This document shows positions 33,082-41,526 of a DNA stretch of 62,065 nt, in pieces (position 1 is the stretch's first letter; every line of letters starts with the position of its first letter). Under the pieces are notes generated by a model. The model searched no databases, was not told where the DNA came from, and saw nothing but the letters and a program-made list of their open reading frames with translations. This DNA is from Acidilobaceae archaeon (lineage in GTDB: Archaea; Thermoproteota; Thermoprotei_A; Sulfolobales; Acidilobaceae), in NCBI GenBank assembly GCA_027080775.1, contig JALWPV010000042.1, forward strand, positions 1-62,065, read 5' to 3'. Position numbers and translations under genes: made by a program.

Positions 33082-33879
33082 GGAGGAGGGCCCGCTGGCT
33101 CAAGAGGCTCCGCGACGAGGAGGAGAGGCTGAAGGACCGCGACCTCTTCAAGACGGTCGAGGAGGTCCTAGACCCCACCACCATGGGCCACATCTACAGG
33201 CTCCAGCTCCGGGGGGTCATATGGGAGTTGAAGGGCGCGATAAGCGCTGGCAAGGAGGCGAGGGTCTACTGGGCCCGCGACAGGGGGGGCAGGGACCTCG
33301 CAGTCAAGATATACCTCTCCTTCACCGCCGAGTTCAGGAAGGGTATAAGGAAGTACATCCTAGGCGACCCCAGGTTCGACAGGATACCCTCGGGCAACTT
33401 CAGGAGGCTCATCTACGAGTGGACCCGGAAGGAGTATAGGAACCTCCAGAGGATGAGGGCGGCAGGCGTTAGGGTCCCGGAGCCCATAGCGTTCCAGGGG
33501 AACGTGCTGGTCATGGAGTTCCTCGGCGAGGAGGGCTACAGGGCCCCACTACTCGTGGAGGCGGTCGACGAGATGACCCGGGGCGAGGTCCTCGAGGCCT
33601 GGAGGGGGGCGGCCGAGCAGCTCCGGAGGATAGTCTGCCAGGCGAGGCTCGTGCACGCCGACTACAGCGAGTACAACCTCATGCTCTGGAGGGGGGGGCG
33701 TGTGGGTGATAGACGTCGCCCAGGCCGTCAGCCACGAGCACCCCTACGCCGAGGAGTTCCTGGTGAGGGATATCCGTAATATCGCGGGCTTCTTCGAGGA
33801 GCACCTGGGAGAGGAGCCCCCGGGCCTGGGGGAGTTGAGGGGTGAGCTGCTGGGATGCCTGAGGAGAGGCCTCCAGTGA
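33078..33879 (+). CDS. rio1: RIO1-type serine protein kinase, interrupted by a frameshift in a G8 run
   Basis: Residues 1-205 are a typical RIO1 kinase: nucleotide-binding region GAISAGKEARVYWARD, lysine in DLAVKIY, and catalytic loop LVHADYSEYNLM near residue 192. The frame then shifts at the eight-G run 33691-33698. As written, the protein ends in unrelated sequence at 33779. In the next frame the missing end reads VWVIDVAQAVSHEHPYAEEF, containing the metal-binding Asp, and then RDIRNIAGFFEEHLGE up to the stop at 33877-33879. Seven Gs would give the normal LMLWRGGVWVIDVAQ. RIO1 acts in late 40S/30S maturation. A sequencing error is most likely, slippage possible. Confidence 0.87.
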
Positions 33880-34463
33880 GGCCTAGGATGTACGTGAGGG
33901 TGCCCCCGGAGAGGCTGGGGGCTGTCATAGGCGAGGGCGGGAGGAACAAGCTGGAGATCATGAGGAGGACCGGCACGGTGATAACCGTTGACTCCGAGAA
34001 CTCTATGGTGATAATAGAGCCCGAGTCCCCCGCGACCCCCCCATACAACGTGATGAAGGCCGCCGAGGTGGTGAAGGCGGTGGCCCTCGGGTTCCCGCTC
34101 GAGAAGGCGCTCCGCCTGCTCGAGGAGGACCAGGTGCTAGTCGTTATAGACCTCAAGCAGAGGGTGGGGGACGCCCCGAACCACCTCAGGAGGGTGAAGG
34201 CCCGCATAATAGGCGAGGGCGGGAGGGCCAGGAGGACCATAGAGCAGATGGCGGGCGTCGACATGGTGATAGGCGACTACCACGTGGCGATAATAGGGGA
34301 GTACGAGAGGGCCATGGCCGCCAAGGAGGCGGTCGAGATGCTTATAGATGGTAGGATGCACAGCACCGTCTACAGGCACCTCGATAGGATGCTCAGGGAG
34401 ATAAAGAGGAGGGAGCGCCTCCGCCTCTGGGGCCTCGGGGGGGAGCCCTACGACTTGGGGTAG
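33855..34463 (+). CDS. KH-domain RNA-binding protein (archaeal Dim2/Pno1-like)
   Basis: 202 residues with two KH domains: GAVIGEGGRNKLEIMRRTG near residue 22 and ARIIGEGGRARRTIEQMAGVD near residue 115. Archaeal Dim2-like proteins bind the 3' end of 16S rRNA and are commonly encoded beside RIO1 and aIF1A, as here. ATG 33855 overlaps the restored rio1 end by 25 bases. It converges on a DJ-1 gene with a 16-base overlap. Confidence 0.9.
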   Translation: MPEERPPVRPRMYVRVPPERLGAVIGEGGRNKLEIMRRTGTVITVDSENSMVIIEPESPATPPYNVMKAAEVVKAVALGFPLEKALRLLEEDQVLVVIDLKQRVGDAPNHLRRVKARIIGEGGRARRTIEQMAGVDMVIGDYHVAIIGEYERAMAAKEAVEMLIDGRMHSTVYRHLDRMLREIKRRERLRLWGLGGEPYDLG

Positions 34464-34984
34464 GGGGCCAGCAGGCCCCTCCTCTCGAGCAGCCTCATGA
34501 ACTCCCTCATCCAGAACGGTATATCCGGCGGGTACCTGGCAGTCACCAGGTTGCCGTCCACGACCACCCGCTCGTCCACCCACTGGGCGCCAGCCGCCAC
34601 GAGGTCGTCCCTTATGCCCCAGTAGCTCGTCAGCCTCCTACCCCTAACCACGCCAGCCGTTATCAGCAGCTGCGGCCCATGGCATATGGCGGCGACGGGC
34701 TTGCCCTCCTCGAAGAAGCTCCTCACGACCACGCCAGCCCTCGGGTGCACCCTAGCCCTCTCCGGCCCCCTACCCCCGGGTAGCACTAGGAGGTCGTAGC
34801 CCGTGGGGTCCACCTCGTCGAGGCCCACCGTGGCGTCGACCTCGTAGCCGTGCTTGCCCCTCACCCTCCCCTTCGAGGGGGCGGCTATGTCGACGTAGAA
34901 GCCGGCCTCGACCAGCCTGTAGTAGGGGTAGAGCAGCTCTACGTCCTCGAAGCCCTCCCCCGTGATTATCAGGGCCCTCGGCAA
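34448..34984 (-). CDS. DJ-1/PfpI-family protein
   Basis: 178 residues of the PfpI/DJ-1 class I glutamine amidotransferase-like fold. The nucleophile elbow AAICHGPQLL gives C101 and H102; GEGFEDVELLYPYYRL contains the family Glu, and VLPGGRGPERAR follows. Family members act as proteases or as glyoxalase/deglycase enzymes; which applies here is open. ATG start. Confidence 0.9.
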   Translation of the reverse strand: MPRALIITGEGFEDVELLYPYYRLVEAGFYVDIAAPSKGRVRGKHGYEVDATVGLDEVDPTGYDLLVLPGGRGPERARVHPRAGVVVRSFFEEGKPVAAICHGPQLLITAGVVRGRRLTSYWGIRDDLVAAGAQWVDERVVVDGNLVTARYPPDIPFWMREFMRLLERRGLLAPYPKS

Positions 34985-35082
34985 CCCAGGCTAGCACCCC
35001 CGGCGACGGGGTGGGCGTCTAGGAGCTATTAGCGGCTCCCCTGGCTGGGGCCCCCGGGGATGGCCTGGGGGCTCGGGGGGCT

Positions 35083-35820
35083 TTGGAGGCCGCAGTGGAG
35101 CTCGTAGGAGTCAGGAAGAGGTACCCCGGGGGCGTCGAGGCCCTTAGGGGCGTGAGCCTGAGGGTCGACCCCGGGGAGGTCGTTGCCCTAGTCGGCCCTA
35201 ACGGGGCCGGGAAGACGACTACCATGAGGATAATCGTGGGGCTCCTCAGGCCCGACTCTGGCACGGTGAGGGTGGCCGGCGTAGACCCCAGGGAGGGTGG
35301 GGTGCGGCTCAGGAGGATCCTAGGCTACCTGCCGGAGGACGCCGGGGTCTATAGGAGGATGAGCGGCATCGAGTTCCTCCGCTTCACCGCCAGCCTCTAC
35401 GCTGGGACCGCGGAGGAGGCCGGGGAGATCGTTGAGAGGGGCGTGAGGCTCTCGGGGCTCTCCCTGGAGCAGCTCTCGAGGCCCATGGGCTCCTACAGCA
35501 AGGGGATGAAGAGGAGGATACTCGTGGCCAGGGTCCTCATGACGGAGCCCAGGATCCTGGTAATGGACGAGCCGACCGCCGGTGTGGATGTGGAGCACGC
35601 CGTGGCTATCAGGAGGATCCTGAGGGACTGGGCCCACAGGCGCGGCGCCGCCGTGATCGTCTCGAGCCACAACATGATGGAGACCGAGGTTCTAGCGGAT
35701 AGGGTCTACATCATCAGCGGTGGGAGGATAGTCGCGGAGGGCAGGCCCGGGGAGCTGAAGGAGCGCTACAACGCGGAGAGCCTGGAGGAGGTGTACCTCA
35801 AGGCCGTGGGGGCGATGTAG
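35083..35820 (+). CDS. ABC transporter ATP-binding protein
   Basis: 245 residues. Walker A GPNGAGKTT at about 38-46, Q-loop region LGYLPEDAGVY, signature YSKGMKRR (a degenerate form of LSGGQ), Walker B RILVMDEPTAG and H-loop SSHNM. The type resembles NatA/drug-exporter ATPases. TTG 35083 or GTG 35095 can start it. One base separates its stop from the GTG of the permease, forming an exporter pair. Confidence 0.93.
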   Translation: MEAAVELVGVRKRYPGGVEALRGVSLRVDPGEVVALVGPNGAGKTTTMRIIVGLLRPDSGTVRVAGVDPREGGVRLRRILGYLPEDAGVYRRMSGIEFLRFTASLYAGTAEEAGEIVERGVRLSGLSLEQLSRPMGSYSKGMKRRILVARVLMTEPRILVMDEPTAGVDVEHAVAIRRILRDWAHRRGAAVIVSSHNMMETEVLADRVYIISGGRIVAEGRPGELKERYNAESLEEVYLKAVGAM

Positions 35821-35821
35821 C

Positions 35822-37123
35822 GTGAGCAGGCTCAGAGCGCTCATAGCGAAGGAGGTGAGGGAGCTCCTCAGGGAGAGGCTCGTCCTTGTGGGCATGATAA
35901 TAATGCCAGCGCTCATAATGGCCTTCATGGGGGGCCTCCAGGGGGTCGCAGTTAAGAAGACCGTCCAGCAGGCCGCCAGGCCGCTCCGAGTGCTCATAGT
36001 CTTCGACTCCGAGCCCACTGCGAATGATACTAGGCTAGCCTCCATCCTGGCGGGGGAGATGGGTGCAACCCTCGAGGCCCGCCCCTACAGGGGCGACCCG
36101 GCCGAGCTGCTCTCCAGCGGGGACTACTCCGCGGTCGTGGTGCTCCACAGGGGCTTCGCCGAGAACTTCACTGAGGGCCTCCCCGTGGAGGCGGGGGTCT
36201 ACGTGGCCATACCCTCCCCCACCCCCATGGCTCAGGCCTTCGTTGAGAAGGTCACGGCACAGCTCACGGGGGCTCTGAGGGCTCTCATAGCCTCGAGGGT
36301 CCACAAGGTCTTCCCCAAGGCGAGCGCGTCCTTCCTAGTCGAGCCCCTCAAGGCCGAGACGACGATAGTGGTGTGGGGCAGGGAGGTCCCCGCCCACAAG
36401 TATACCGGGTACATCCTCTCCCTCTACGGGGTCCCCCTGGCGCTCCTCATACTCCTGACATCCGCCACCCAGGTGGGAGCGATAAGCATGGGCCTCGAGA
36501 GGGAGGCCAAGACCCTCGAGATGCTCCTAGCCTCGCCCGTGACTGCGAGGGACGTGGTGCTATCGAAGATCCTCGGCGTCCTAGCCGTGACCCTCATAGG
36601 GGGCGCGAGCTTCGCCCTCGGCTTCCTGGTTTACAGCGAGTCCCTCAGGAGCGCCATGGGGGCCGCTGTGCCGGGCCTCACGGGTGGCCTCACGCCTGGG
36701 GCCACGGCGGTTGCCCTCGCAACCCTGGTGATGGACCTCTACATAGCGGCGGTGCTGGGCCTCATACTAGGCCTGGGGGCCCAGGACGTCAAGGGGGCCC
36801 AGATGGTGGCCAACTACTTCTCCTTCCTCCTCCTCATACCATACCTAGCGGTATTCATAGGCTTCGTGCCCTCGCCCACGGGGCCTCTGGGGGCAGCGCT
36901 GCTGGCGGACCCCCTCTACCCCCCGCTGATAGCCCTCTTGGGGGCCCAGTTCGGCAGGCCCGGCGTTGCCCTGGCGGCCCTCGCAGTCCAGGCCGGCCAC
37001 CTAGCGCTCTGGAGCCTCGTGGCCCTCAGGCTCCTCGAGCCAGAGAGGCTGGTCGCCGGCATACCGCTCCTCTCGAGGCTCGCGCGGAGGCGCCTCCCCG
37101 GGGCTGGGGGTGGAAGCGCCTAA
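35822..37123 (+). CDS. ABC-2 type transporter permease
   Basis: 433-residue membrane protein with the NatB/ABC-2 layout: one N-terminal helix (LVGMIIMPALIMAFMGG), a large extracytoplasmic domain (about residues 45-190), then five or six helices, for example YGVPLALLILLTSATQVGA, VLAVTLIGGASFALGFLV and NYFSFLLLIPYLAVFIGFV. EREAKTLEMLLASPVTARDVVLSK is the coupling segment seen in this family. Export substrate unknown. GTG start. Confidence 0.9.
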   Translation: MSRLRALIAKEVRELLRERLVLVGMIIMPALIMAFMGGLQGVAVKKTVQQAARPLRVLIVFDSEPTANDTRLASILAGEMGATLEARPYRGDPAELLSSGDYSAVVVLHRGFAENFTEGLPVEAGVYVAIPSPTPMAQAFVEKVTAQLTGALRALIASRVHKVFPKASASFLVEPLKAETTIVVWGREVPAHKYTGYILSLYGVPLALLILLTSATQVGAISMGLEREAKTLEMLLASPVTARDVVLSKILGVLAVTLIGGASFALGFLVYSESLRSAMGAAVPGLTGGLTPGATAVALATLVMDLYIAAVLGLILGLGAQDVKGAQMVANYFSFLLLIPYLAVFIGFVPSPTGPLGAALLADPLYPPLIALLGAQFGRPGVALAALAVQAGHLALWSLVALRLLEPERLVAGIPLLSRLARRRLPGAGGGSA

Positions 37124-37892
37124 ACCCCCGCCCGGGGGCATCCCCCGCTGGGTGGGCCAGGTGGCTGGCGGGCACATCACGCCCCAGCACATAAGGGCGG
37201 GGCCGGGCGACGTCGCTGAGAGGGTCGTGCTCGTGGGGGACCCGGCGAGGGCTAGGATGATAGCGGGAATGCTCGCCGACGCGAGGCTGGTCAACGAGAA
37301 TAGGGGCCTCCTAGTCTACACCGGCTCCTACAGGGGCGCGAGGGTAAGCGTTGCGGTGCACGGCATAGGCGCCCCGAGCGCCGCCATAGTGATCGAGGAG
37401 CTGATAGCCCTCGGGGCCCGCTACCTGGTGAGGCTGGGCACCTGCGGGGGCCTCGTGGAGGACCTAGACATAGGCGACTACGTCGCCGCGAGCGGCGCCG
37501 CCTACAACCCTGGGGGGGCGATGGGCCAGTACTTCGGGGGCATATGCCCCCCGGCGAGCCCGGATCCCGAGCTGCTGCTAGCGGTCTACAGGGAGGCCTC
37601 TAGGAGGGGCAGGGCCATATTGGCCCCCGTGTATAGTAGCGATGCCTTCTACGCGGAGGACCCCGGCATGGCTAGGAGGCTCTCATCCATGGGGCTCAAG
37701 GCTGTCGAGATGGAGGTAGCCATACTCTACGCCCTAGCCAACATGAGGGGGGCCCGCGCGGCCGCCCTCCTGGTGGTCTCTGATAACCTCGTCGTGCCGG
37801 GGAAGGAGAGGCTGAGGAGCCACGAGGAGCTGGAGGCCCACGTGCGCGGCGCCGCCGAGGCCGTCCTGGAGGCGCTGGCATCCATGGGGTGA
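37110..37892 (+). CDS. purine nucleoside / methylthioadenosine phosphorylase
   Basis: 260-residue PNP/UDP-phosphorylase family protein (hexameric type). Phosphate-site VVLVGDPARARMIA, then NENRGLLVYTGSYRGARVSV, VHGIGAPSAAIVIEEL, and the purine and ribose site SSDAFYAED ... LKAVEMEVAILYAL with VVSDNLV. It closely follows the pattern of the Sulfolobus 5'-methylthioadenosine phosphorylase, so MTA recycling from polyamine synthesis is likely, although inosine and guanosine may also be substrates. The GTG start overlaps the permease end by 14 bases; the start could be a little later. Confidence 0.88.
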   Translation: MEAPKPPPGGIPRWVGQVAGGHITPQHIRAGPGDVAERVVLVGDPARARMIAGMLADARLVNENRGLLVYTGSYRGARVSVAVHGIGAPSAAIVIEELIALGARYLVRLGTCGGLVEDLDIGDYVAASGAAYNPGGAMGQYFGGICPPASPDPELLLAVYREASRRGRAILAPVYSSDAFYAEDPGMARRLSSMGLKAVEMEVAILYALANMRGARAAALLVVSDNLVVPGKERLRSHEELEAHVRGAAEAVLEALASMG

Positions 37893-37895
37893 GGG

Positions 37896-38579
37896 GTGCA
37901 GTTGAGCGACACCAGCAGGGACTACAGGATACTCATGGCCCTCCACGCCGTGGACCTCCTCGAGAGGAGGGTGAGGCAGTGGGGCATGCCCTGGCCCGTC
38001 AAGAGGCAGGCCGCCCTCCAGGAGGTAGCCGAGGCCAGGAAGGCCCTCCTGAGGGCCCGCTACAGCTTCCTCCCAGCTAGGATGCTAGCCGAGAGCCAGG
38101 AGGTGGCAAGGGTAGCCGAGGCGGCCACTAAGCTCATAGCAATGCTGGTGCCCCAGCAGAGGCCCAGGCTCACGGGAAGCCAGGCGCTCGCCTTCGCCGA
38201 GATAAGGTGGGCCCTCGCCATACTCAAGGGCCTCAAGTCCAGGCTCCTCCTGGGCGATGAGAACAGGCCCGAGTACGCAGTCGACGTAGTCGGCGTGGAG
38301 GTCGTCAGGGTCGAGCCCATAAGGGGCACGAGGCTCTACGCCACCAGGGCCTCAGCAGGAAGCGTGGCGTTCACGATAGTGACGAACATAGAGGGGATAA
38401 GGCAGGGGGAGGTGAGGGCAGCCGCAGTCCTGCCGCCCCAGGAGTTCTCCGGGGTCATAAGCGAGGCGATGTACGCCAGCGAGCCCATAGACAGGGGGTA
38501 CCTAGGCAAGAGGGTGCCCCCGAGGCTCCTCTCGGGGGAGGTGGCGGCGATAGTCAGGAGGATAACCGAGGGCCGCTAG
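37896..38579 (+). CDS. unknown protein with possible tRNA-binding-like C-terminal domain
   Basis: 227 residues. The N-terminal 120 residues are helical and basic; the C-terminal 90 (RLYATRASAGSVAFTIVTNI ... VRAAAVLPPQEFSGVISEAM) have the strand pattern of an EMAP-II/CsaA-like OB fold, but this is only a resemblance. The TTG start lies 3 bases after the phosphorylase stop, so it is in that operon. No catalytic motif is visible. I do not assign a function. Confidence 0.55.
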   Translation: MQLSDTSRDYRILMALHAVDLLERRVRQWGMPWPVKRQAALQEVAEARKALLRARYSFLPARMLAESQEVARVAEAATKLIAMLVPQQRPRLTGSQALAFAEIRWALAILKGLKSRLLLGDENRPEYAVDVVGVEVVRVEPIRGTRLYATRASAGSVAFTIVTNIEGIRQGEVRAAAVLPPQEFSGVISEAMYASEPIDRGYLGKRVPPRLLSGEVAAIVRRITEGR

Positions 38580-38606
38580 GGGGCCCTAGGGGAGGGGGCC
38601 GCGCCG

Positions 38607-38966
38607 ATGCCCCGCGCTGGCTCCAATAGGGAGAGGGGGCCGCTGGAGAGGCTCGACAGGAAGACGAGCGTGGAGACCCTCTGGCTCTACGTCATAGCAG
38701 CGCTCGCCGTGGAGGGGCCGACCTACGCATACAATGTTAGGAAGATAATAGAGAGGAGGTTCGGCTTCAAGCCCTCAACTATGACGCTCTACACGGTGAT
38801 CTACAGGCTCGAGAGGAGCGGCTTCCTGAGGAGGAGGGACAACCTCTACGAGGTCACACCCGAGGGCCTCGCCCTCCTCGAGAGGGGCCTCGAGATGCTC
38901 GAGGGCAGGCTCTCCCTCCTAAGGGGCGCGCTCCAGGAGGCCCGGCGGCGGGGGGCCGAGGGTTAA
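38607..38966 (+). CDS. PadR-family transcriptional regulator
   Basis: 119 residues with a winged helix: TYAYNVRKIIERRFGFKPSTMT, then LYTVIYRLERSGFLRRRDNLYEVTPEGLALLE, the PadR signature. Typical PadR proteins repress stress or transport genes on binding small ligands. It stands directly before the encapsulin gene, whose TATA box overlaps this gene's stop codon, so encapsulin is a natural candidate target. ATG start. Confidence 0.85.
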   Translation: MPRAGSNRERGPLERLDRKTSVETLWLYVIAALAVEGPTYAYNVRKIIERRFGFKPSTMTLYTVIYRLERSGFLRRRDNLYEVTPEGLALLERGLEMLEGRLSLLRGALQEARRRGAEG

Positions 38967-38969
38967 TAG
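38963..38969 (+). promoter_or_regulatory. TATA box for the encapsulin gene
   Basis: TTAATAG overlaps the PadR stop codon (38964-38966). The predicted transcript start near 38992 makes the encapsulin mRNA leaderless, beginning at or next to the GTG codons at 38991/38995. Confidence 0.5.
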
Positions 38970-38994
38970 CGGAGGGGCCCCTTCCTTACCGTGG

Positions 38995-40044
38995 GTGCTG
39001 GGCTTGCTATCAAAGCACCCCCTCGAGGTTGCGGGGGCCGGGAAGCTAGGCCCCCAGGGGCTCGCCGAGGCCCTCAGGCTCGCCATTATAGCGGAGCTGG
39101 ACGCTGTGAACCTCTACCTCCAGCTCGCCAGGGCTGTTGAGGACGAGGAGGCCAGGAAGGTCTTCGAGGACATTGCGAGGGAGGAGAAGACCCACGTGGG
39201 CGAGTTCCTGGCGCTACTCAAGAAGATTGACCCCGAGCAGGTCAAGGAGCTCGAGGCGGGGGAGGCCGAGGTAAGGGAGCTGACCGGCGGCGACCCCCCG
39301 GCCACCCCGGAGACCAAGGCCGACCCCCCTGCTGGCCTCGAGGAGCTGGTGAAGTTGAGGGTTCTCTCGGTGGTGAGGGCCTCGAGGAGGCTCCGCGGGA
39401 TCCTCGAGGCCGTTGAGGCCCCTGGGGTGGAGGGGGTCCTCGTTCAGGCCGACCCCACGGGTAGGGCGGTGCTGAGCGGGCTCTACGAGATCAGCGAGTC
39501 ATTCTCCCTGCCAGCCAGGATCCTGGCGTACTGGTCAGCGACGGGCATCGAGCCCCCGATGCCCCAGCTCTACAGGGCCGCCCGAAGGCTCGCTGCGAGG
39601 GAGGACGAGCTGATAGTTGAGGCCCTCAAGTCCGCGGGCGAGGCGCATAGGCTGGAGATGAGCGACTGGTCCCAGCCAGGCGCCGCCGTGGAGGATGTAG
39701 CCAGGGCCCTGGCGGAGCTGGAGTCCAACGCCGTCCCCAGGCCCTACGTGCTCCTAGTCAGCCCCGCGAGGTACGCGGGGCTCGTGAGGTATAGCGAGAG
39801 GAGCGGTGTCATGGACCTCCACAGGGTCAAGGCCCTAGTCCACAAGGTTGTAATAGAGCCGCACGTGCCCGATAATGCAGCGATCCTCTTCTCAGCGGAC
39901 CCCAGCGTGGTCGACCTCCTCGTAGGCAGGGACGCTACGGTCAGCGTGATAGGCGAGAACGCTGAGGGCAACGTGGAGTTCAGGGTATACGAGGCCATAC
40001 TACCCAGGGTCAAGGACCCCAACGGCATCGCCATACTATCCTAG
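38995..40044 (+). CDS. encapsulin shell protein fused to an N-terminal ferritin-like domain
   Basis: 349 residues. About 20-97 form a two-helix encapsulated-ferritin-like domain (LRLAIIAELDAVNLYLQLAR, AREEKTHVGEFLALLKKIDP) with likely iron ligands E34, E64 and H67, spaced as in EncFtn. A Pro-rich linker (GGDPPATPETKADPPAG) leads to an HK97-fold shell domain (about 115-349) ending RVYEAILPRVKDPNGIAILS. The arrangement and many residues match the Pyrococcus furiosus fusion, whose shells mineralise iron. Cargo and capsid are thus one polypeptide, with the ferritin facing inward. TTG 39004 gives MLSKHP, like the Pyrococcus start; GTG 38995 fits leaderless transcription. Confidence 0.93.
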   Translation: MLGLLSKHPLEVAGAGKLGPQGLAEALRLAIIAELDAVNLYLQLARAVEDEEARKVFEDIAREEKTHVGEFLALLKKIDPEQVKELEAGEAEVRELTGGDPPATPETKADPPAGLEELVKLRVLSVVRASRRLRGILEAVEAPGVEGVLVQADPTGRAVLSGLYEISESFSLPARILAYWSATGIEPPMPQLYRAARRLAAREDELIVEALKSAGEAHRLEMSDWSQPGAAVEDVARALAELESNAVPRPYVLLVSPARYAGLVRYSERSGVMDLHRVKALVHKVVIEPHVPDNAAILFSADPSVVDLLVGRDATVSVIGENAEGNVEFRVYEAILPRVKDPNGIAILS

Positions 40045-40078
40045 ACCAGCCGCCGAGGCCTCGGGGCCGGGGGGCCGC

Positions 40079-41041
40079 ATGGAGGCCTGCATAGGCGCCG
40101 CCGACGTGGGGGCCTCGAAGATAAGGGTGGCCCTCTTCAGGGGCCCCCGCCTCATAGCTAGGAGGGCCTCGCCATTCCCAGCCGCAGGCGGCCCCATGGC
40201 GCCCTCCAGGCTGATACTAGAGATGCTCGAGTCCCTCCTCGCCGGCACGCCCGGCTGCGGGGGCATAGAGGCCCTCGGCGTCGCCTCGATAGGCCCCCTA
40301 GACCCCCGGAGGGGCGTTGTGGAGGGGACCCCGAACGCCCCCATCAAGAGCTTCCCCCTACGCCGCCCCCTGGAGGAGGCGCTTGGCGTCCCGGTGGTGG
40401 TGGCGAACGACTGCAACGCTGGCGCCTGGGCTGAGTACACGCTTGGGAGGGGCTCCGGCCTCGATAGCCTGGCGTACATCGCCGTCGGCACGGGCATAGG
40501 CGGTGGCGTGGTCATAGGGGGCAGGCTCCTCGTCGGCCCCCGCGGCCTCGGCGCCGAGGTCGGCCACCTCGTCCTGGAGGCCTCCTCCCGGGCTAGGTGC
40601 GGCTGCGGGGGCAGGGGCCACTGGGAAGCCCTGGCCTCGGGCTCCGCGATACCCAGGACCGCCAGGATCCTGGCCCGCGGGTGGAGGGGCCCCGAGACGC
40701 AGGCCCTCCGCGAGGCCCTCAGGGCCCGCCTGGGGGCGGAGGCCCTCTACGCCTACGCCCGTGGGGGCGACGCCTTCGCCCTCCACGTCGTGGACTACCT
40801 CGCCGGGATCCACGCGGCGGGCATAGCGAGCGTCACGGTCGCATACGACGCTCAGGCGGTCTTCCTGGGCGGGGGCGCCCTCCTGGGGGGCTGGGACCTC
40901 CTCGCCCCCAGGATCCGGGCCGCCCTCGGGGAGTACCTGGGCTACAGCGTGGACGTGAGGGTTGAGAGGTGTATGTTCGGGGAGGACCAGCAGCTCTACG
41001 GCGCGGCATCCCTCGTGCTTAGGAGGCCCGAGACCCTCTAG
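40079..41041 (+). CDS. ROK-family sugar kinase
   Basis: 320-residue ROK kinase, probably glucokinase/hexokinase. Phosphate-1 region GAADVGASKIRVALF, catalytic Asp in VVANDCNAGAWAE, phosphate-2 AVGTGIGGGVVIGGRLL, and EVGHLVLE followed by CGCGGRGHWE. The last is the ROK zinc motif CxCGxxGCxE with the third cysteine replaced by His, still a possible zinc ligand. ATG start 35 bases after encapsulin. Archaeal ROK enzymes commonly phosphorylate glucose and other hexoses with ATP; specificity is not readable. Confidence 0.88.
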   Translation: MEACIGAADVGASKIRVALFRGPRLIARRASPFPAAGGPMAPSRLILEMLESLLAGTPGCGGIEALGVASIGPLDPRRGVVEGTPNAPIKSFPLRRPLEEALGVPVVVANDCNAGAWAEYTLGRGSGLDSLAYIAVGTGIGGGVVIGGRLLVGPRGLGAEVGHLVLEASSRARCGCGGRGHWEALASGSAIPRTARILARGWRGPETQALREALRARLGAEALYAYARGGDAFALHVVDYLAGIHAAGIASVTVAYDAQAVFLGGGALLGGWDLLAPRIRAALGEYLGYSVDVRVERCMFGEDQQLYGAASLVLRRPETL

Positions 41042-41457
41042 GACTCCCTGGCCCCAGCCGCTAGGAGGGCCTCCCTGAGCTCGCGGGGGATCTCGACGGC
41101 CCTCCCCAGCCTCGGGTCGAAGGTGACCGTCACTATCTTGCAGCGAGCCGCCAGGAGCCCCCGGTCCAGGTTGTGGACCTCGAAGGTGTACTCTATGCTC
41201 TTCCTGCCGAGCCTCACATCGACTATGTCGACCCTCCACCTCTCATGCGGCGCGAGTGGCGCCTCGTAGTCGCACTCAACGTGCACCCTCGGGAAGACTA
41301 TGGTGCCGGGCCTCCAACCCCTGCCAGCGAGGCTTATGAGGAACTCCTCCTCGGCCCTCGAGCAGTAGAGGAGGACGCTCGCGAAGTGGACTAGCTGCGC
41401 AGCGTCGGTCTCGTCCCAGTAGACCCTCCCCTCAACACTGTAGAGCGCCACCGCCAC
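41038..41457 (-). CDS. acyl-CoA thioesterase (4HBT hot-dog family)
   Basis: 139-residue single hot-dog-fold protein. VYWDETDAAQLVHFASVLLYCSRAEEEFL is the 4-hydroxybenzoyl-CoA thioesterase/YbgC signature with its catalytic Asp, and PLAPHERWRVDIVDVRLGRKSIEYTFEV follows. It likely hydrolyses an acyl-CoA. TATATC on this strand near 41484 would give a near-leaderless transcript. It overlaps the ROK gene end by 4 bases, convergent. Confidence 0.85.
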   Translation of the reverse strand: MAVALYSVEGRVYWDETDAAQLVHFASVLLYCSRAEEEFLISLAGRGWRPGTIVFPRVHVECDYEAPLAPHERWRVDIVDVRLGRKSIEYTFEVHNLDRGLLAARCKIVTVTFDPRLGRAVEIPRELREALLAAGARES

Positions 41458-41526
41458 CGACCCGCCCTCAGGGCTGGGGGAGGCGATATACTAGGAGGGT
41501 ACATCACCGCTCATGGACCCGGGCTT

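Noticed and set aside
36373-37194. 273-aa open frame over the ABC permease
   Set aside because: Same strand, other frame; composition is the Gly/Pro/Arg pattern typical of GC-rich shadow frames and it ignores the clear permease sequence.
40358-41239. 293-aa minus-strand frame over the ROK kinase
   Set aside because: Antisense shadow of the ROK gene, lacking any recognisable domain; the ROK gene has all its motifs.
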